A stretch of 64,000 nucleotides of DNA, from NCBI GenBank assembly GCA_013400115.1, contig VXBP01005054.1, positions 744,001 to 808,000 of the forward strand, given 5' to 3'. The stretch is from Rhinopomastus cyanomelas. Its lineage: Eukaryota; Chordata; Aves; Bucerotiformes; Rhinopomastidae. The first letter of the stretch is position 1; the number at the start of each line of letters is the position of its first letter. Shown one piece after another: positions 35,927 to 47,345 of the stretch. Made by a program: the position numbers and the translations under genes. The notes below the pieces were generated by a model. It was not told the origin of the DNA and did no database searches. It saw nothing but the letters and a program-made list of their open reading frames with translations.

Positions 35927-38480
35927 GCTTTCATTCTAACAGCTCAGTAAGTACTGAAACAATGAAGGTAAAAAGGAAAATCAAAATCCCCAGTAAAGTA
36001 AGTGGAAATGTTTAGTAATACTGTAGTCGTTGCCTTGCTTTTGTGATTATGAGTCTGTCCTGAATGCCCCCCAAGTAAGTGTGTAGATAACTGTTTGGGA
36101 TTAGAGCCAGTAGGATGAAGAAGGTCTGTACACCAAGAGGATACAGACAGTTCTAGAGCAAGTTGTGCTTGGGAGGAGAGGCATCTCTGACAGTGGGCTC
36201 TAGGAAGCCAGAGACCAGGAATAAAGTGAGATTATAGAGGTTTTATTGTTGAATATAACTGTGAGTAACACAACGATAGCCTTCATCATTTTTCCAGCAG
36301 AAATGAGACATGTTGAACTGCTTCCAGGTAGCAGATGGTAAGGATCCCACTTTCATATCAGCTAGATCTGTAACTGTTTGTAAAGCAGGTTTTCCTTTGT
36401 GTCGTGGGCTCTATTGTGGGAATTCTCAGGCAGAAAATTATGGTACGACAGTTAAAGACTAGTAAACAATTTCCATGAGTCCTAGGTGTGGCAGCAGAGC
36501 CTGCCTTATTGAAGTGTTCCAGCTGATCTCTACTGGAACAGATCTACTGGGGAAGAGATCTACTTCCACACTTGCTGACTTGGAGCCTTAAATTCAAATA
36601 GTCTTTCCATAACTTTCTGAGATTTCTAAATTTTATTTGGCTGTTAACAATCTTTCTTCATAGATATTTTTCACAGTTAGATAGGACATCTAGATAGCCA
36701 GCACATCTCTTGCAGTCAAAAGGGTTTTGATAGAGCTGGGTGATGTGATGCTCAGTTTCCACATTGCTCATTGCCTTACCCATCCTTATGATGGGCCACT
36801 TGTCAGAACATTGTAAATGGTGCTTGGAGTAATAGACTCTGATGATTGTATTAGTAAGCTCTTCCTGTTTCGTAAATGCTAGTGAGTAAATCATGGAGAC
36901 AACTTGTATGAACAGGTATCTTATTTAACAATTTAGAACCTAGGGACTGCTGGGTGTAGTTGGTTTGAAAATACAATGCGCTTCTCCTCCCAGTATAATT
37001 TCTAGTTTCCTGGCCTATGCACAGGAGACCTCAAATACTTTCTTCTGTATTTTAAGCTTCTCCAGACATCATCAACTTCTGTTTTTTAAAAATCGTGAAT
37101 GTCAGTTTTAAGATTAAAGAGGGGGATGAAGGAATTGGAACAGTCTGTTAAGCTTTAGCACTTGATGTATTCATTTCCTTGTTCAGGTACATGAGTCTTA
37201 CGAAGAGGTGGAAAGAAAGCTCCAAAAGTGCCACCCAGGTGGTGCTGAATGAATCCTCCTGCCCTGCATTTGTTTTGTCAGTGACTTCAGATGTACGTGT
37301 ACCTCAAGATATATCAGCATATGTAAATAAAGTACAAACTATCTAGAAATATAAATAATATGAGCTGAATATAAATACAAGCTGAAAGCTTCATTTATCA
37401 TTTTAAAGTGGACAGTCATAAGGAGCTCAGGTTAACACGATCAAAAGGAGGATTTCAGACAAAGAACAGGAGATCACTTGGTAGCAATTAGAGGCAAAAT
37501 TCCCTGCCTGCCAGCACAGACTACTGGGACAGATTGGTTTTGCCCCCTTGTTGTGGAGCTGGTGCATGTGCTTGTGCATCAGTGGCACATCTAGAGAAAA
37601 ACATTTCATTTGCTTCCTTTCTTTTATCTTTCTACAGAAGACAATCATGGCTGAAAGTTGTAGAAGGGCCATATTCCCATCCCTGGGTCCTTTTTGCACT
37701 TTGTGACATGGTGGGAAACTGTCCTTCCAGCCCTTGTGCGAGCGGGGTCCAGAAATACTTTCCGGCACTAATAAATTGTATCTCCAAGTATTTAATGCTG
37801 CAGTTCTAAAGAAACCTCTTTAAAGTATGATGAAAGCAAGTCAAGCTGATGCTTGCAGCTGGAATCCCTGACACAGGGCCATGAGCACGTGCAGAAATGA
37901 GAAGAGCCAAGCTTTCATCATGCAGCAACTTCTTTTGGGGACACAAGTGGTTGATGTCCAGTGGTGTTAATAAAATTAATCTTTGGATAGCAATTTCTGC
38001 CTATAAATTGTCTGGTCTTTAGCTGCATACGCTACCAGCTGAGCGGGACAGGAATCTCTACAGACCACTTCTTTCTACCTTGTTCGACACCTGTCATTAA
38101 GTGAGCTGAGAGGACCCCCATTCATGGTTGTGTTTTCTGAAGAGTTAAATGGTTGATACCACAAGATTTGATTTAGTAAGCGGACTTATTTGTTGTAGCT
38201 TTGAGTGAGGTAATTTCAATTTTCATCATAGAAATATAAGAAAATGATTTTTTGGAAGGACTTAAAACCTCTGCTTTTTTATGCTCTGCTTCAAATGAAA
38301 ATATGAAGTCTCAGTTGTTTCTCATATGGCAGGTTTGCTGAACCCAGATTAAAAAATTTCCCATCTTCAGAAGCTGGTGAAGAACTTTTTGAGTTTCCAC
38401 ATGAATTGGAGTTGACTGGGTTTTGTACATTTTCATTTGTTTCTACAGTCAGACTACTGAGAATTGTTGACCGCATAACG
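35927..38480. other. No gene recognised; possible LTR end near 37.8 kb
   Basis: Mostly AT-rich. At 37735-37810 a CpG-containing stretch (GTGCGAGCGGGGTCC) followed by TAATAAATTGTATCTCC resembles the polyadenylation region of an avian LTR, but I could not define edges, so it is not called. 37320-37375 is a run of related AT words. Confidence 0.4.
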
Positions 38481-38780
38481 TGTTGTTGAAAGAGTAGTCA
38501 GAGCCAAGGGATCGGCAAGAGAAATGTTTTATTCAACGTCAGGAAAAGGATGGTGGACACTTATTTTTATAGGCACGTACCAGCTCAAGTTTTGTTTTCC
38601 AAAGTGGGTGAAGAGGCTCGTTGTTGGTGCGTTTTACTGGAGTGGCAGAAAACCGTTTTTGCTTTTGCACTGCTTATTGCCAAAGCTTTGAGTGAGGGTC
38701 TCAGTTGCAGGATGGGCAGAGCCAAACAAGGCGAAGGTTGAATGCTTTTTATTGTGGGCAAAGCAGCACAGTGTTTATTC
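38481..38780 (-). mobile_element. Possible LTR fragment
   Basis: On the minus strand, AATAAA (plus-strand 38528-38533) is followed about 45 bases later by an end at CTTTCAACAACA. That is the layout of an LTR 3' edge, with TG at plus-strand 38481. The region upstream has CpG-bearing text (GGCACGTACC, GGCTCGTTG). The other edge and any target-site duplication were not found, and no second copy exists in the window, so the call rests on layout alone. Confidence 0.3.
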
Positions 38781-39261
38781 ATTGTAATTCAGAAACAGCT
38801 GTATGGCTTTAGCTGAAATTAAAAAAAAGGTAAAAGAAACGGCTTGAAGCATATGTCCTGCATGTAAACTGGCAGCCGAAAGCCTGGCAGCAGCATAAAT
38901 CACTAACAAAGGGCCTTATCCTGGGAAATGTTGGGCAACTCAGATAAAGATGATTCTAACCTTTCAGATACATTTAAATGGAAATGCCCAAAGCCTGTTG
39001 CTTTAATGGTTTATTGCTCTCTGCTGGCAATCTTTCTTTCTTTCATTTAGAAAGAAGTGCTGAAGCCTGGTGTTACTAGGAAAAGCAGTTATCCAACTGA
39101 CTCAGGTGGAGCTGGTCAATATTTAACCACCGCTAGGTCCAAGCTCAAGTTAAATGCATTCCTTTGAATAAAAAAATCTAGTAGAGGAGGCAGGAGACCT
39201 TCTGGAAAACCTCAAATGGAAGAGAGAAGCTCACATTACGTGAGAGCAGAGGGAGAGGGCT
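38781..39261. other. No gene recognised
   Basis: Single-copy-looking sequence. No repeat or frame of note. Confidence 0.5.
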
Positions 39262-40156
39262 GGTGTTGCTGTGCCACTCTCCATCATTTTTACAAGATCA
39301 CGGAGAACAGGAGAGGTACCTGAGGACTGGAGGAAAGCCAGTGCCACTGCAGTGACACTTCAAAAATGGCAAAGAAGGAAGACCCAGGTGACTACAGACC
39401 AGTCAGCCTCAACTCCATCCCTGGAAAGGTGATGGAGCAGCTCATTCTGGAGACCATCTCTAAGCACAGGGAAGAAAGAGTTGTCTGCAATAGCCAGTAT
39501 GGATTTATTAAGGGGAAATCCTGTTGGACTAACCTCCTTTGATGGCATGTCAAAAGGGGTAGATGAAGGGAGACCAGTGGGTATTGTCTACCTTGACTTA
39601 AGCAAGGCTTTTAACACTGTCTGCTATAATATCATCATGGGTGAATTAAGGAAAAGTGGGTTAGATGATTGGGCTGTGAGGTGAGTTGAGAACTGGCTAG
39701 ACAACAGAGCTCAAAGGGCTGTGATCAGTGGTGCACGGTCCAGCTGGAAGCTAGTAGCTAGAGATGCTCTCCAGGGATCAGTGCTAGGGCCAGTCTTGTT
39801 CAGCATCTTCGTAATTACCTGGATGAGGAGATAGCATGTACCCTCAGCAGGTCTGCTGATCATACAAAACAGGGACGACTGGCTGATTCACCAGAAGTCT
39901 GTACTGCCATCCAGCAAGATCTGGAAAGCTGGGCAAAGAGGAACCTGGTGAAGTTCAACAAGGAGAAGTGCAGAGTCCTGCAGCTGGGGAGGAACAACTC
40001 TATGCACCAGTATGGATTAAGGATTGTCCTGCTGGAAAGCAACTCCATTGAAAAAGATGCATTCCCTTGTGGTCTGCCCCAGGTGATCCTGCTTTTGGCA
40101 CGAGGGTTGGAGTAGGTGATTTCCAGGGGTCCCTTCCAATCCCTACCATTCTATGG
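39262..40156 (+). mobile_element. CR1 LINE, diverged subfamily, internally deleted
   Basis: This sense copy follows the RT domain. Its DNA gives the equivalents of EDWRKA, DYRPVSLNSIPGKVMEQLIL, IVYLDLSKAFNTV, GLDDWAVR and a mutated VLGPVLF. The YxDD-type box region (TCTGCTGATCATACAAAA) is damaged. After the LHLG-N equivalent (CTGCAGCTGGGGAGGAACAA) and about 60 further bases, roughly 600 bases are missing before the tail GGGTCCCTTCCAATCCCTAC. The wording differs from the 8.8/15.1/35.4 kb group, so this is an older subfamily. Confidence 0.9.
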
Positions 40157-40627
40157 TACAAAAAAAAGGCTATGAAGTAAAAGTGTGTTTGGATGAGGCA
40201 GGGTTAAAATCTCAGCTCTCTGCCTAAACAAAAACAACCGGGTTTTTGATTCAGCAATGTCTTTCTCCAAATTCAGTCACCATGGAAACAAATCTTCTTT
40301 TTCAGCATGCTGTACTTTTGACAGAGCAAGAGACTTCTTTCTGACAGACATTTTCCCATCATCTTTTGAGCGATGAACACTTCTGGAATAAGCCACTTTC
40401 TTTGATTTCTTCTGAAATGCATTCAGTTTCTACTGTGCAGTGTACAGTGTTCTGTCTGGAAACAAAGGCATCACCTTTCCATAGGGTTCTGAAAGACCAG
40501 AAAATGTAAGATGTCTCTTTTCCATCTGAAAACCAGAGTTTGCCTGGTGTGTTGGTAAGGATTTCTATAAAAGGATGCTCTGACTTTTAGAGGTAGTGCG
40601 AGTATCAAGTGATGTGGAAGTTGCTAT
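40157..40627. other. No gene recognised
   Basis: No repeat or frame of note. Confidence 0.5.
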
Positions 40628-41044
40628 TGTGATAAATGAATCACAATCAAATAATTGTTAACAATACAGAATTTAATTGAGTGCAAAAGATAAGCAATTA
40701 TACAGCGCAGGGTGCGTGGGGGAGGCACACAGCTCCACCCGAAACGCGCGCCGAGTGTCCCAAACTTCTGTATTTTATCTCCTACTCTAATACATATTCA
40801 ATACTACTTCTTAAAAACAGGTTGGCCTAAGCTAATCATTTCTGGGAAAAGGCGTTCATTTCGGGGAATAGGTGTGGTGTACGCTCTCTCCTAAGTTTTG
40901 CTTCCATGGGGGTGTAGTCGGGGAAGGCAGAGTCTCTCTTCTGTGGAACGTGCTTCTGTTATCTCCCACATACCACTGTGTAGATAACAGCAGGTCCAGC
41001 TCTGACCACAAAGTTGGTTAACCACACCTCCTGCCTGTTTCACA
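40628..41044 (-). mobile_element. Solo LTR, endogenous retrovirus-like (family A, copy 2)
   Basis: This 417-base unit is bounded by TGTGATAAATG on the left and TGTTTCACA on the right, and is related to 33846-34221 over its central and right parts (GCCGAGTGTCCC, CTAATACATATTCAATACTA, ATCTCCCACATACCACTGTG). The left ~100 bases of the two copies differ strongly. Just inside the element edge (left of 40628) I see no primer-binding-like TGG on the minus strand, so this and the 33.8-kb copy are not obviously the two ends of one provirus. Confidence 0.7.
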
Positions 41045-41324
41045 ATCGTCACTGTCCCATAATGACACGAATCGTTGATAAAACATCTATCGCACAATGG
41101 TAACTACTTTCATTTTGCTTTCAAGTAAAAAGTCACATAAAGCTGTGCAGATACTAGTAAGTGAAAACATATCTAGGGCAGAACTCACCTAGACAACATG
41201 GAGAGTGGTTGTTTTGTTCATGGAGTGAATGCTTGGTGCATAGTGCTGTGTAGGTTGGATGGTGACCCAACTGCCTGTGAGAGGCTCTCGATTTTTCTGT
41301 TGTAAGGGCTGATTATGAAGGGTT

Positions 41325-41968
41325 AGAGGATGGAAAAGGACCTGGGCATGTTGACAGCACCTGAACATGAGCCCAGGTAGTCAAGAAGGCCAACAGCATC
41401 AGAAGTAGTGTAGCCAAGAGGACTATAGAGGTGATCGTTCCCCTGTACTCAGCACTGGTGAGGCCTCATCTTGGGTATTGTGTTCAGTTTTGGGAACCTC
41501 GATACAAGAAGGCCGCTGAGATGCTGCAGCATGTCCAAAGAAGAGCAACAAAGAGAACAGGTCTTATGAGTAGTGGCTGAGGGAACTGGAGTTGTTTAGT
41601 CTGGAAAAAAGAAGTTTGAAGTGAGATCTTTTTGCTATCTACAACTACTTGAAAAGAGGTTGTAGAGAGATGGGGGTCAGTCTCTTCTCCCAAGTCATTA
41701 GTGATAGGACAAGAGGAAATAGCCTCAAGTTGGGCCAGGGGAGGTTTAGACTGGATATTAGGAAAAATTCCTTCCCTGACAGAGTGGCTGGGGGTTGGAA
41801 CAAGCTGCCCAGGGAGGCAGTGGGGTCACGGTCTCTGGACGTGTTCAAAAAAAAAGTAGATGTGGCCCTGGCGCGCAGGGTTTAGTGGGCAGGGTGGGGT
41901 GCAGTTGATGCTTGAACTGGATGATCTTGTGGGTTTCTTCCAATCTTTATATGATTCTCTGATTCCAT
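41325..41968 (+). mobile_element. CR1 3' end, sense
   Basis: It begins in the RT C-terminus (GAAAAGGACCTGGGCATGTT, from the EKDLGVL block), passes ILPLYSALVRPHL-like text (CCCCTGTACTCAGCACTGGT), and keeps a frame at 41649-41885 reading GVSLFSQVISDRTRGNSLKL, then RFRLDIRKNSFPDRV and LPREAVGSRSLDVF. It ends ATGATTCTCTGATTCC. A deletion near 41555 removes the RGLE-LSYEE segment. Confidence 0.9.
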
Positions 41969-44900
41969 GAACTACAGACTGAATAACTGACGTGAAGGAA
42001 GCAGACGTGTGATGCACTAAACCACTGCTAACGTGACGCATTAGCTATCTCAGAACCTGCCTTTTCCCTCTCCAGGATTATGAACCGCCGCTCTGTGTCT
42101 GATGTGAAGAGGTTAGTTTGCTGATGTGGATAACCACCAATGAATGCAGCCATGTCCTTCAAGCAGTAGCTGTGTCATGCCTGTAAGGGTGACACTGAAA
42201 TGGATGCAGACACTAATGGAACTGGCCATTTGTTAATGGTCACAGGCAGATGCCAAAAGGCTTTAGAGCTGATTGTAGTAAATCAGTAGCAGAAAGGCAG
42301 AAGGAAGTTACGGCAGAATTGTAATTGCTTTATGGTGACCAGAAGAATCAGTGTTCCTGGACCTCACCATCCTAAGTGCTATGTGAAAGTTAAAAGGAAA
42401 ATGACCAGTCAGATTTGCCTTGTAGGTTCAGTACACGGTTTTAAAGTTGTAAAAGGCTTGCTGTGAGCAAGCATTTGTACACTGCCATGTGTTTGCATGT
42501 TATACCTCACCCAGAAATGGATTCATGCCTGTGATCTGCTTAAAGCTCTGTGAGTGACCGCTGTTAAGGAGCTATGGCTGCACATGGTTAATGTGTGACA
42601 TTCTGTCTTTCCATGCCAGATCTTTTACAGATGATTCTGCGAGCTGGAGATGGTTTGAGGATTCATAAGGGATTATAGGGTTTGATTCACTGGTGTTATC
42701 ACCCACTGGGTGCATTTAATATCAGCCTCGTAGCGAAAGGTGCAAGGACGCCAGGTTTAGTAGCGTCACTGTAAGAGGTGTCAGAGCACATAATCCAGTG
42801 ACCTCAAAAAAGAGTGGAAAAGCTCACGGCACTGAAAATTCATTGAAAGCATCACCCAGAGACAGAGTGAGGCAGAGTCAGGTTGTGCTGCACCGGAAAA
42901 AACATGACATTTCTGTATCTGGTGAAGTCATCTATGAAATGCCGTAATGGTGTAGCTTGGTAGCATCGGGCCTCGCTTTTACAGACTGTTTTAATTTAAT
43001 TACTCCAGGTAGCTAGAGATGTCTTTGCAATGTTTGACTTGATTTCTTTGAAATATTAGTCAGTTTGAATGTCTGTCCCTTGTTACAGTAAATAATCAGA
43101 TGTGTAAAGATGCTAAAATCAAATTAGAGGCAGACAGACTTCAGCTCAGACTTCTTGGATGCCTGCATGCAGGAAGAATGGTACTTTGTGTTTTAAATCT
43201 GAAAGCCAAAGTGACTTCCAAGAAAATTACTGGTAGAATAAAGCAAGAAAACTGGCCTGTGTTCATCAGCCTGGCTATTTGTGTATTTAAAATCCCATTC
43301 AATATTCAACACAGATTTTCATAGTTACATTGGTAAGAAATGCTTACTGAGAAACCTCAGAGCAGTGGATTTCGTTCTACAGGACAGAAGCAGGCTATAG
43401 AGAACTGATGCCAAGGCACTGCAGCTTTTCTAAGTGGTAAACACAGCAGATAAAGGGATTTTCTGTCAGCACAATTCCTTACAATCAGTGTTTAGGGCAC
43501 TTGTTTCCTGAACTGACCCAGCTGGGGTGCCTCTTGGCCATGTGTTGTCCTCTTCAGTGAGAGTGGCTCAGTTGCCTCCCACTGATTTGCCAGAGGGTTC
43601 TGTGGTTTGTGTGCAGCTATCTACCTGTATTCGTCTGCAGTCTGTGGTTGGCAGTGCTTCACAGTGGTCAGACTTGTGTGTCATGGCTGAGGGGTTACAC
43701 GAGCGGCGAAGGGTAAGTGTGTTACCTGGTGTGTGTGGCGGGGAGCTGGTGTTTCCTTCACAACACTGTGTTTGGCAGTTTGGGGTGATAGGGTGCCACG
43801 TGGAATTTATTTCCTGAAACAGTGGAAGCACCTCCCTTCTCCAGAGTGTTTTTACCACAACTGCAGCATTAAGCCACTTGGTACAACAGTTGCTGTTTGC
43901 CATAGCTAGTAGTTCTCTGCTGAACAGGTGTGCAGTCTGCATGGGGTCAGATCTGCAGCCACAGGTTCTGCCATCAGAAAAGACAGAGGAGCCTTCAGGA
44001 CTGCCTGAATCCGTTAGATGGTGCTACCTGATATATGGCACTGGGTACAGAAAACCTGAATTAAAAAGCAGAGGGAACCTTCAGTCTTGCTTGGATCACA
44101 GTGATTTAGGTATGTTTGTGGGAGCAAGGAAGGGTGGAAGAAGTTAGCATGGTGGGATTCAGGATGCTGGGAATGCTTTGTGTCCATGCCGAAGTGTGAG
44201 TCCACACAACAGAGCACAGTTGTTTGCTGCTGGAAATCACTAAGGCACTAAAGATCAGATTAGCAATATGCAAATCTTTTTCTAACTTGAATCACAGTAT
44301 AATATTTTCAGCTTAAAAACATTGACTCTGCTCCTGAGGTAAACTGCAGAGGCTGAGGTCTCTCCCTTTCACATCTAAATGCTGAGGTGCAGGTGAAAGA
44401 GCAGCAAACAAAACACGTCTGTAGGTTCGGTCACTGTGCTTGCTATTCTCCTCAGCCAGCACTGAACCAAATAATCACTGTGGCAGGAAGAAGCCTGAAG
44501 CTGTTACCTCTCCTGTATTCTTGTAAATCAAAGCCCTCCCCTTCCTGTGAGCTTTGATTTCATGGTGAATGTAAGAAGCTCCAGTGGGCCCCCCTTCAGA
44601 GGCTTCCAGGTTGAGGTAGAACATAAACTTTTCCCTCATTTCCAGCTGGAGGCTGTTGAACACGTGCTCTTTGTTACTTGAACTTGGACACTTGTGATTC
44701 ATGTGGAAAGGGTACAGCTTGTCACTGGGGTATAGCCTGGCTTTCACAGATGGGTGGTGTGGTAGTCCCATAAGGGTCAGTGTTCAGAACAGCTTTGTTG
44801 TTCAGAACATTTGGCTGCTGAGGTCCTCTCCAGCTTGTCTGCAGGAAGAGCAACTCCAATTCTGTCTGTCTAGTAAATGTGTATATGGGGGTTCAACTAC

Positions 44901-45475
44901 TTCAAGGACAGTTTGTGGGCCTTAACTGGGTTGGATAAAGCTGCTGAAATCATGGTCTGTCAGATCCTCTGACTGCAGGTCCGAAGGCATCAGAGTCTTG
45001 CTGCTTCCTCTGCTGAAGGCCAGTCCACCCAAGCAGGGAAGCCTGCTCTTCTGGCTAAGTTTGGCCCAAAGTTGTGGTTTGTTTGAGGTTTACTTTATGT
45101 CTCCAGCTTTTCTCTAATCCTCAAGCCAAGAAACTAACTGAACCTTCAGCCTCTTAATACGAGTGGAAAACATCCTGGAAATAATAGCTGCAAACAAAAT
45201 TAATCTCATAGTGCCTGAGGAAGACCCCTGAAGGATTGCCTTCTGAGTGCTTGGAGCTAGATAAGAAACAAGCTTTCTGCACTGATGCAGGCTTCTAAAC
45301 AGACCTTTAAATCTGTTTATTTACTGTGTGCCATGTTGCACAGATTAAGTTTTAAGGAGCTCAGCAACCAACATCAGGCCTTTTATGCAAACGCGATCTG
45401 AGGAAAAATGGGAGTGAGGTTTCAAACATCCCATTAATCTTTTCACTTTAGGTTTGAGCCAGCTTCAGTTTGCAC
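41969..45475. other. No gene recognised
   Basis: 3.5 kb without a recognised repeat. Frames at 43527-43817 (plus) and 43568-43942 (minus, 124 codons) lie on opposite strands of the same DNA and resemble nothing known. Confidence 0.5.
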
Positions 45476-45545
45476 CAAACTGCTGTCCTCTTCTCCAAGC
45501 TAAAGAGACCCGGCTCCCTCAGCCTTTCCTCATCATGATAGCCTT
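45476..45545 (-). mobile_element. Short CR1 fragment, antisense
   Basis: CTCTTCTCCAAGCTAAAGAG and CTCCCTCAGCCTTTCCTCAT are the reverse complement of the CR1 segment encoding EERLRELGLFSLEKR. Neither 3' tail nor 5' part is present. Confidence 0.7.
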
Positions 45546-45938
45546 ATGCCAGCTGGCCTCAGCCACACATGCCGAAGATGCACTACTGGTTTGCACTTTC
45601 CTTTGGTTGTGTTTCTAATCTGTGTGTAGAAAAGTAGCTGTTAAAATGTTTGTACGTGAGAAGCCTGGACATAGACATCACTTAATCCTGTGTGTGTGTG
45701 CAGTTCAGCCTCTGCCAGTCACTGCAATTTTAGAATTCACCCGAGGTGTGAGCTGTTACCTTGATGGCAGCTGCAGGATTTTGTTCGTTTTGGATCAAGT
45801 TCGTCCACCCACACTGAAACTGGGTGCCTTACATGGGTTTTCTGTAATTTGAAGCCAAAGAGGTTAAAAGGGAATAACAATAAATACTAGTGCTGTGAGC
45901 ATGGTGCTGGCAGAGCTGCAGCTGTGAGACACACTGTG

Positions 45939-46100
45939 AGAATCTCAGAACAGTTTAGGCTTGAAGGGACCTCAGAGATCATCTACTTCCAACCCCCTGC
46001 CATGGGCAGGGACATTTCTCACCAGACCAAGTTGTCCAGTACCTCATCCAACCTAGTCTGAAACTCTTCTAGGGAAGTGGCATCCACAACCTCCCTGGGC
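45939..46100 (-). mobile_element. CR1 3'-end fragment, antisense
   Basis: GAGAATCTCAGAACAGTTTA, GAAGGGACCTCAGAGATCAT and then CCACAACCTCCCTGGGCAA match the last 160 bases of a CR1 in reverse complement. The tail octamers are decayed. Confidence 0.8.
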
Positions 46101-46139
46101 AAAAGGAAAAGCCAATGAGTGATCTCTGTGCAAGGGGAG

Positions 46140-46265
46140 TGATGCACTGCATAAAAAACTGGCTGCATAGCCAGCCCAAAAATGTTGTGTTTGCTAGGGC
46201 TCAGTATTGAGGGCTGTTCTTTTTAATACTTTTACTAATAATCTGGATGAGGGGATTGAGTGAGA
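46140..46265 (+). mobile_element. CR1 RT scrap, sense
   Basis: AAAAACTGGCTGCATAGCCA encodes the NWL motif, and TCAGTATTGAGGGCTGTTCT followed by TTAATACTTTTACTAATAAT encodes a mutated SVLGPVLFN-FTNNLDEGIE. Only about 120 bases are kept, adjacent to the antisense CR1 that ends at 46100. Confidence 0.7.
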
Positions 46266-46512
46266 ACTTGTGAATGAAACATGGAAACTTTTTTGGAGTT
46301 TCACCAGCTGTTGTTCTTCTTCCCCTTGTTTCCTCTCCGCTGTGTTGTGCCCCTTCCACTCTGGTGAATGTTTTCACTTTGGGCATATGCCCTGCTGGTA
46401 AAAACAGAACAGACTGAAGAATAGCCTAGAAGATACTTGTAATTTCAGCAGACACTTTTTTTTTAATTAACATTTTGATGCCTTCTACTGACTGGGTCTA
46501 GCAAGAGCTGAA
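46266..46512. other. Unassigned spacer
   Basis: About 250 bases that do not match CR1 lie between the RT scrap and a CR1 tail. They include a T-run near 46450. Confidence 0.5.
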
Positions 46513-46562
46513 GAGTTGTCCCTGCCTATGGCAGGGGGTTTGAACTAGATGATCTCTGAGGT
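46513..46562 (+). mobile_element. CR1 3'-tail fragment
   Basis: CCTATGGCAGGGGGTTTGAA followed by CTAGATGATCTCTGAGGT is a sense CR1 tail. It is cut off at the exact start of the antisense CR1 tail to its right, so the two elements meet tail to tail. Confidence 0.8.
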
Positions 46563-47345
46563 GACAGAATCACAGAACATTAGGGATTGCAAGAGACCTC
46601 GAAAGATCACCTAGTCTAATCCCCTGACACAGCAGGATCACCTAGACCAAGCTGACAGGAACATATCCAGGCAGGTTTTAAACATCTCCAGAGAAGGAGA
46701 CTCCACAACACCCCTGGGCAGCCTGTTCCAGTGCTCCATCACCCTCACTGTGAAGAAGTTCCTTCTCATATTTGTATGGAACCTCCTATGTTCCAGCTTA
46801 CACCTATTGGCCCTTGTCCTATCATCTTTGTTGCTCTACACTGGACTCCCTCCAGCAGCTCCGTGTCCTTCTTGAACTGAGGGGCCTGGAACCAGACACA
46901 ATACTCCAGATGTGGTCTCACTAATGTAGAGTAGAGAGGGAGAAGAACCTCTATCGATCTGCTAACCAACCCCCTGCTCATCCACCCCTGAAGTCAAGAT
47001 AGACCACATCCACTGCTTTGCCATCATCTATCCACCTGGTTATGCCCTCATAAAAGGCTGTCAGCTTGGTCAAGCATGACCTCCCCTTGGTGAAGCCATG
47101 CTGGCTGTCCCTAATGACCCTCCTGTCCTTGATGTGTGTGGAGACAGTGTCTAGGATAAATTGTTCCATCATCTTTTCTGGGATGGAGGTGAGGCTGACC
47201 AGTCTCTAGTTACCTGGGTCCTCCTTCTTACCCTTTTTGAAGACTGGAGTGACATTTGCTATCTTCCAGTCTCCAGGTACCATTCCCATGACTTAGCAAA
47301 AATGATGGAGAGTGGCCAGCAATGACTTCCACTGTCTTCCTTAGC
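46563..47345 (-). mobile_element. Internally deleted CR1, antisense
   Basis: From the tail (CAGAATCACAGAACATTAGG) it runs antisense to the RT C-terminus: SRGLVSRSIEVLLPLYSTLV, then RPHLEYCVWF. At about 46980 it jumps to the RT middle: VVYLDF, LTKLTAFYEG, DSQHGFTKGRSCL (47172 downward). It continues through the KKG / W-K-ANVTPVF region (CTTTTTGAAGACTGGAGTGA) to about 47345. The block from AFDT through FADD to the DLGVLVD motif is missing, so this copy could never have supplied active RT after the deletion. Confidence 0.9.

Noticed and set aside
37735..37810. LTR-like polyadenylation region
   Set aside because: Only a CpG patch and an AATAAA-like word; no edges, no second copy.
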